Below are positions 59,990-64,000 of a DNA stretch of 64,000 nt, piece after piece. The stretch is from contig CM037595.1 in the NCBI GenBank assembly GCA_021018995.1, forward strand, positions 78,493,159-78,557,158, written 5' to 3'. The notes under the pieces were generated by a model. That model saw only the letters and a program-made list of their open reading frames with translations. It ran no database searches and was not told where the DNA came from. The position numbers and the translations under genes are program-made. Numbering within the stretch: the stretch's first letter is position 1; the number at the start of each line of letters is the position of its first letter. The DNA is from Chloranthus sessilifolius (lineage: Eukaryota > Streptophyta > Magnoliopsida > Chloranthales > Chloranthaceae).

Positions 59990-62768
59990 TGAGGGGCTTT
60001 TCCTTTCTTCTTTACAGGGGGGTGGCAGGGGATTTGCCTTTTCCTTTGCCTTTGGCTACCTCAGTGGGGACCACTGGGGATTTTCCTTTTTCTTGTGACG
60101 CAGGTTGGCCAGGGAAATGTGCCTCTTCAGACTGGGCAGCTGGCTCTTTGCCAATTTTTAAAGGGGGAGCTTTGGGAGCAGTCCTCTTAGCAGTGACTTT
60201 CCTCTGCTTAGGATAAGTTTGTTGTTGTGGAGGTGCAACAGAGGACTTGGTAGGTGGAGGCTGGAGGTGATGGAGGAGGGGCAGCTGGGGCTTTCCCTTT
60301 CGCTTGCTGGGTCTTTGGTTGTGCCTCCTCAGACTGGGCAGCTGTAGATGGAGTAGCTTTAGGCTCTGGGTCGGGCATTTGAACAGAGATTGGGGTGGGC
60401 TGCAGAGGAACATTTTTGGCAGCAGCCAATGCAGATTCCAATGAGGCAATCTGAATTTGGTGTTAGAGGAGGTCAGTCTCATGGATATCTTTTTGGATGC
60501 TGAAGATCTCTTGGGTATTTTTGAGCCTATTTTCAAACATTCTGGCCCGCGCCTTCTTTGTAGCAGCATTTGCTTTCTCTAACTCCAAATTCAGCGCATT
60601 GTACTCAGCTGTCGCCTTGGTCTTCTGATAGTCCTCTAGGATATTTTTCCACCCCAAGGAGATGCCCAGAAGTTGTTTTCTGTGGGCCTCCTTCATTTCA
60701 TCGATTTGTTCCAGCAGTGGGGTCTCAATGGATTGATGAAGATTAGCCATGCCCCTCAGGACATCCTTCCTAAGGTAAGCATTATCCCTCATGTGATGGA
60801 GGATGGTGAGGTAGGGAGGAGGGTTGTGAAAATGATGTTTTGGTGCGATGGGCTGATAGGAAGTGGAAGGAGCTAACTGTGATTGGTCCTGAGGGGGAGA
60901 AGGTGGGGTAACAGGGGGTAAGTCTATTTGTGGGGGAAGGGGGATAACTTCTGGATCAATCTGTGTCTTTTTGTCAGTGTAAGTTGGAGGTGGTAGGATA
61001 AGAGGTGGGATGGAGGGTTTCTTTATCAATGGACAAGACCAGGGGGTTGAAGTGGGTGGTGCAGGGATGGGTGGGTTAGTTAAGGTGTGTAGGGTGGATT
61101 GGATGGAGGTGAGTTCAGTCTGCATCTGGTCCTATTTTTGGATATTGGTGGATAAATGGGCTTGGATGTCTTGGATAAGGGATAGTATCGGAGGAGGTTA
61201 GATGCAGAAGAAGAGGGCACTGGTTGGAAAGGTGAGGAAGGCGCATGGTAGAAAGTGGAAGGAGGGGAAGAGTGGGGTTCTGGTGAGTGATGGGGTGATG
61301 TAGTGGGAGAGTCCGGGAGGGGGGTGTAGTGGGTGGGCAGTGTCTCAAGGAAGGTAGACAAAAAGGCTTGGAACCCTATGGATGTGTTAAGGGTTAAGTC
61401 AATGTCTGTGAGGAGGGATGTAGTAGGTATGGCTGGGGTGGTGGTTTCTTCAAGGTGAGTCGTGTCAATGGGGAAAGAAGGGATTAAGGGTGGTGTCTGG
61501 GAGATGGTTGGGATTGTCTCAGTGGTCTTTCATTTTTTGTAGGAAATGAGTGGAGGGCTTGCAGGTTTATGTGTAGTTGAAGGGGTACTGGGGCTGTGTA
61601 ATGAGGTAGGGTAGGGGAAGGGGAGTCCTCCTAGGTACCAAACACAGGTGAAGGGAGAGTGGGCATGGAGAATGGAAACAGAGGGGGGTGAGAGATGGAT
61701 GCAAGAGGGGTAGTGGATGCAGGAGTAAAAGGTGGAGGGGGAATGGGTGCTGCTGCAGCAGCAATGGTACTGATAGGCTCTGGGGGCACCTCCTTGGTAG
61801 CAGGAGTAGGCCCTGATCCGGCTGCCTCTTCTGCTTGCTTGGGCAGGGCCTGAGCCTCAGCTTTCTTCTTCTTTTGGGCCTCCATCAAGCTCCTGCTGAT
61901 TCCCCATTGCCTCTTGGAAAAGGTAGTAGGGGCAAGGGTGGTGGTCTGCTAAGTATTTCCTATCTTGTATCCCCCCTTGAGTAGCAGCAAAGTAATGATC
62001 CTAGCATAAGGGAATGTGTGAGGCTTCTTATTTGTCCCTATCTTCTCCACTATGTCTTTCATTGCTTTAAAAATTAGCCAGGCTGCATGGAAGCCATGGT
62101 CGAGAGAACGAATAAATAGCATCGACAATGGGAGTTCTCCTCTCTTGCTGATGTCCTGAGCAGTATATGTTCTTTCCCAGGACTTGGTCTATGAAGAGGA
62201 GTTCAGGTACCAATTCTCTCCTTTTGATCGAGTCCCCTGTGGCTTTTAATCCTCTAGTTAAGGCCCGTGCAATTGTATCAATCGATGTACTCAGAGGGGG
62301 GCCATATCCACAGCTAGGGTCGAATGCGACTGAGATGCTCAAAACTTCAGCAATCACCTTGGGGCTCACTAACATATCAAAGTCGTCAATCAGCACCAGC
62401 AAGCAAGCTTGTCCATCCTTATCCTTCTTGACCCTGATGTGTTGATAAAACAGTTGCACTAGCCTAGGGTAGGCTAGTGCTGGAATACCTCTCATCAAGG
62501 GTGTCAGGCCCGCTTTACTCATGAACTGTATAGCAGGGGCAGAGAGAGGTTCCTTCTCAAAAAATGGTAGGTCAAAATCTATCTCAGGCTCCAATGGGAT
62601 TGAAACCATGAGCTCAGAAGGAGTAGAAAACTTAGTGGTTGGTTCCTCTACCTTCTCAACCACTTCCTTCCCTTTTTTGGGCGACTTTGAAATCTTGGCT
62701 TTCTTAGGGGTGGTCTCAGCAGGGTCCTTATCCTTCCCCTTTCTCTTCTGTGCACTCTTGGGAGCCAT
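59990..62768 (-). mobile_element. Element C, long sense ORF region (plant-transposon-protein domain)
   Basis: Starts MAPKSAQKRKGKDKDP at 62768 (Lys-rich, likely nuclear). Next is a domain with YPRLVQLFYQHI and VIAEVLSISV, shared with element A's extra ORF, then Pro/Ser-rich stretches, a coiled coil (about 60.5-60.8 kb) and a Lys/Ala/Pro tail. It is likely one original protein, now broken. Its function is unknown. Confidence 0.65.
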
Positions 62769-64000
62769 TTCAAACTCTATTTTCTAATGTGAGGAATGGA
62801 GAGGGAGATCTAGGTGCTTACCCTAAAATCCTAGGGGTAGGTTTGATCTGACGCACAGGGCACCGCGAGAGCTCTGAGCGGAGGGCAATAGATGAGGGTG
62901 ATGCTAGGAACAACTCTGTAGATTTATGGAGTGAATGATGAGCTGTAGGATTGATGCTGGAGGAGAGAGGGGGAAGAGCGCCAGAAGCTAGGGTTTCGTA
63001 GAGGGAAGAAGGAAGAAAATAATGGAAAAGGAACCAAGCGCGGGGTTAAAATACTTATCACGAAGCTCGACGCACTTTGGAATATCTGGTCGCGGGGTTA
63101 GAAATGAACCTAGCGAAGGTGTTGATTTAATCTAGATTGCGCGACAATCTCTCAGGCTGACCTTGGAGCGCGCGACAGAATGAGATGAATTGAAGTGAAT
63201 TACGCGAGCGACTCTCTGATCTCCATTTGGATTGCGCGAAAAGCTCTGAGGTGCACTTTGAATCTCGCGACAGCCTTAGAATCTCGGGACAGCAAATGAA
63301 GTAATTATGTTGAATTGTGCGAGAGTCTCCCAGAGTACCTTCTGAACCTCGCGATAGCCTTAGAATCTCACGATAACAAATGAAGTATTTCTGTTGAATT
63401 GCATGAGAGTCTCCCAGTTTATCTTCTGAACCTCGCGATAGTCTTGGAATTTCGCGATAACTAATGAATAGCTCTATGTGGATCGCGCGAGAGGTTCTCA
63501 GGTACACATGAATCTCGCGACAGCTATTGAATGTGTTCATGTGAACTGCGCGAAATTCTCCCAGACTTCCTTTTTAACCTCGCGATGGCTTTAGAATCTC
63601 GCGACAGCTGATGAAGTATGCTGTCTGTAGTGCGCAGGGGTCTCTCAGGCTTCATTTTAGACCCAGCAACAGCAAAGTATAAAACAGAGAGCAAGTGGTC
63701 TCTGTTCTGTCCTTTTGCATATGTGTTGTGGTTGGATCCTAGGCATACTCTCCCCATGGATACCTCTAGACACATAAAAACTCAATCATTAAGCAATGAC
63801 AATAAAAATCAACCTCCCACATTATGCATTCCAATAGAAACTATCAATTAAAGAGCAGGAAACTTCAAACTAAGCATAAAAGGTTTAAACCAAACAGATC
63901 CATATTCAGATGGGACCACTAACAATTCCTAGATAATTTACATAAAAGAAAGCAAAATAAATCTACTAAAATCACAGTACATATGATACAATAATGACAC
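62769..64000 (-). other. Element C leader with 84-bp tandem repeat
   Basis: No gene. 63090-63660 is a degenerate tandem repeat (period about 82-84 bp) with GAACCTCGCGATAGCC and GCGCGAGAG words. No primer-binding site was found up to 64000. Confidence 0.6.

Larger units (their letters stand above)
54665..64000 (-). mobile_element. Element C: nonautonomous LTR retrotransposon, right part outside window
   Basis: The 3' LTR is 54665-57147, with matching ends TGTTA...TAACA, and sits in the MULE-D transposase (left flank GGTAG). The element reads leftward. The 3' noncoding module next to the LTR (57148-57330) resembles that of element B. No protease, RT or integrase occurs in the visible 9.3 kb; instead there is a sense ORF region with a plant-transposon-protein domain. 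The 5' LTR lies beyond 64000, so no age can be given. The ORF region is broken, with about five or more breaks. Confidence 0.75.

Noticed and set aside
1-64000. tRNA, rRNA or other structural RNA genes
   Set aside because: None recognised. The tRNA-like matches are retroelement primer-binding sites.

Overview
This is nuclear DNA of a flowering plant. The single intact host gene is a NAC transcription factor of the xylem-vessel (VND) type, with plant-style introns, CT-rich leader and AT-rich flanks. Everything else is transposons of plant families: MULEs, CACTA and hAT miniatures, and Athila-like and Tekay/Del-like LTR elements. The species cannot be told from the sequence; nothing points to a grass.

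Layout. 1-7800 is the right part of a decayed MULE (MULE-1) carrying a rightward gene with DUF1985/Ulp1-protease features and a leftward mudrA transposase, separated and interrupted by arrays of a 22-bp palindromic repeat. 7801-8678 is unassigned DNA with two long TA tracts. 8679-15740 (minus) is the NAC gene: three coding exons, 336 codons, a 5.5-kb second intron with a GC-AG boundary filled with miniature transposons, and probably a 5' leader exon near 18.8-18.9 kb behind a 3.1-kb leader intron. 18.9-27.6 kb is gene-free and studded with small inverted-repeat elements, several with clear target duplications.

27584 to the end is one nest. A second MULE (MULE-D, transposase at 52.4-54.7 kb) was split by a Tekay/Del-like chromovirus fossil (element A, 27844-52158), which was itself split by an Athila-like fossil (element B, 36250-48327). 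MULE-D was split again at 54665 by a third LTR element (element C), which runs off the right edge and shows no pol; it carries a long sense ORF region instead.

Main patterns. (1) Unrelated element families here each carry their own short CpG-bearing palindromic word repeated in noncoding parts (introns, leaders, LTRs); in the two MULEs these form regular arrays of about 20-22 bp period that look like binding-site arrays for a dimeric protein. (2) The same plant-transposon ORF domain occurs in elements A and C, which have different LTRs. (3) The NAC gene has an unusual GC 5' splice site and an old tandem duplication that copied its first 5' splice site into intron 1.
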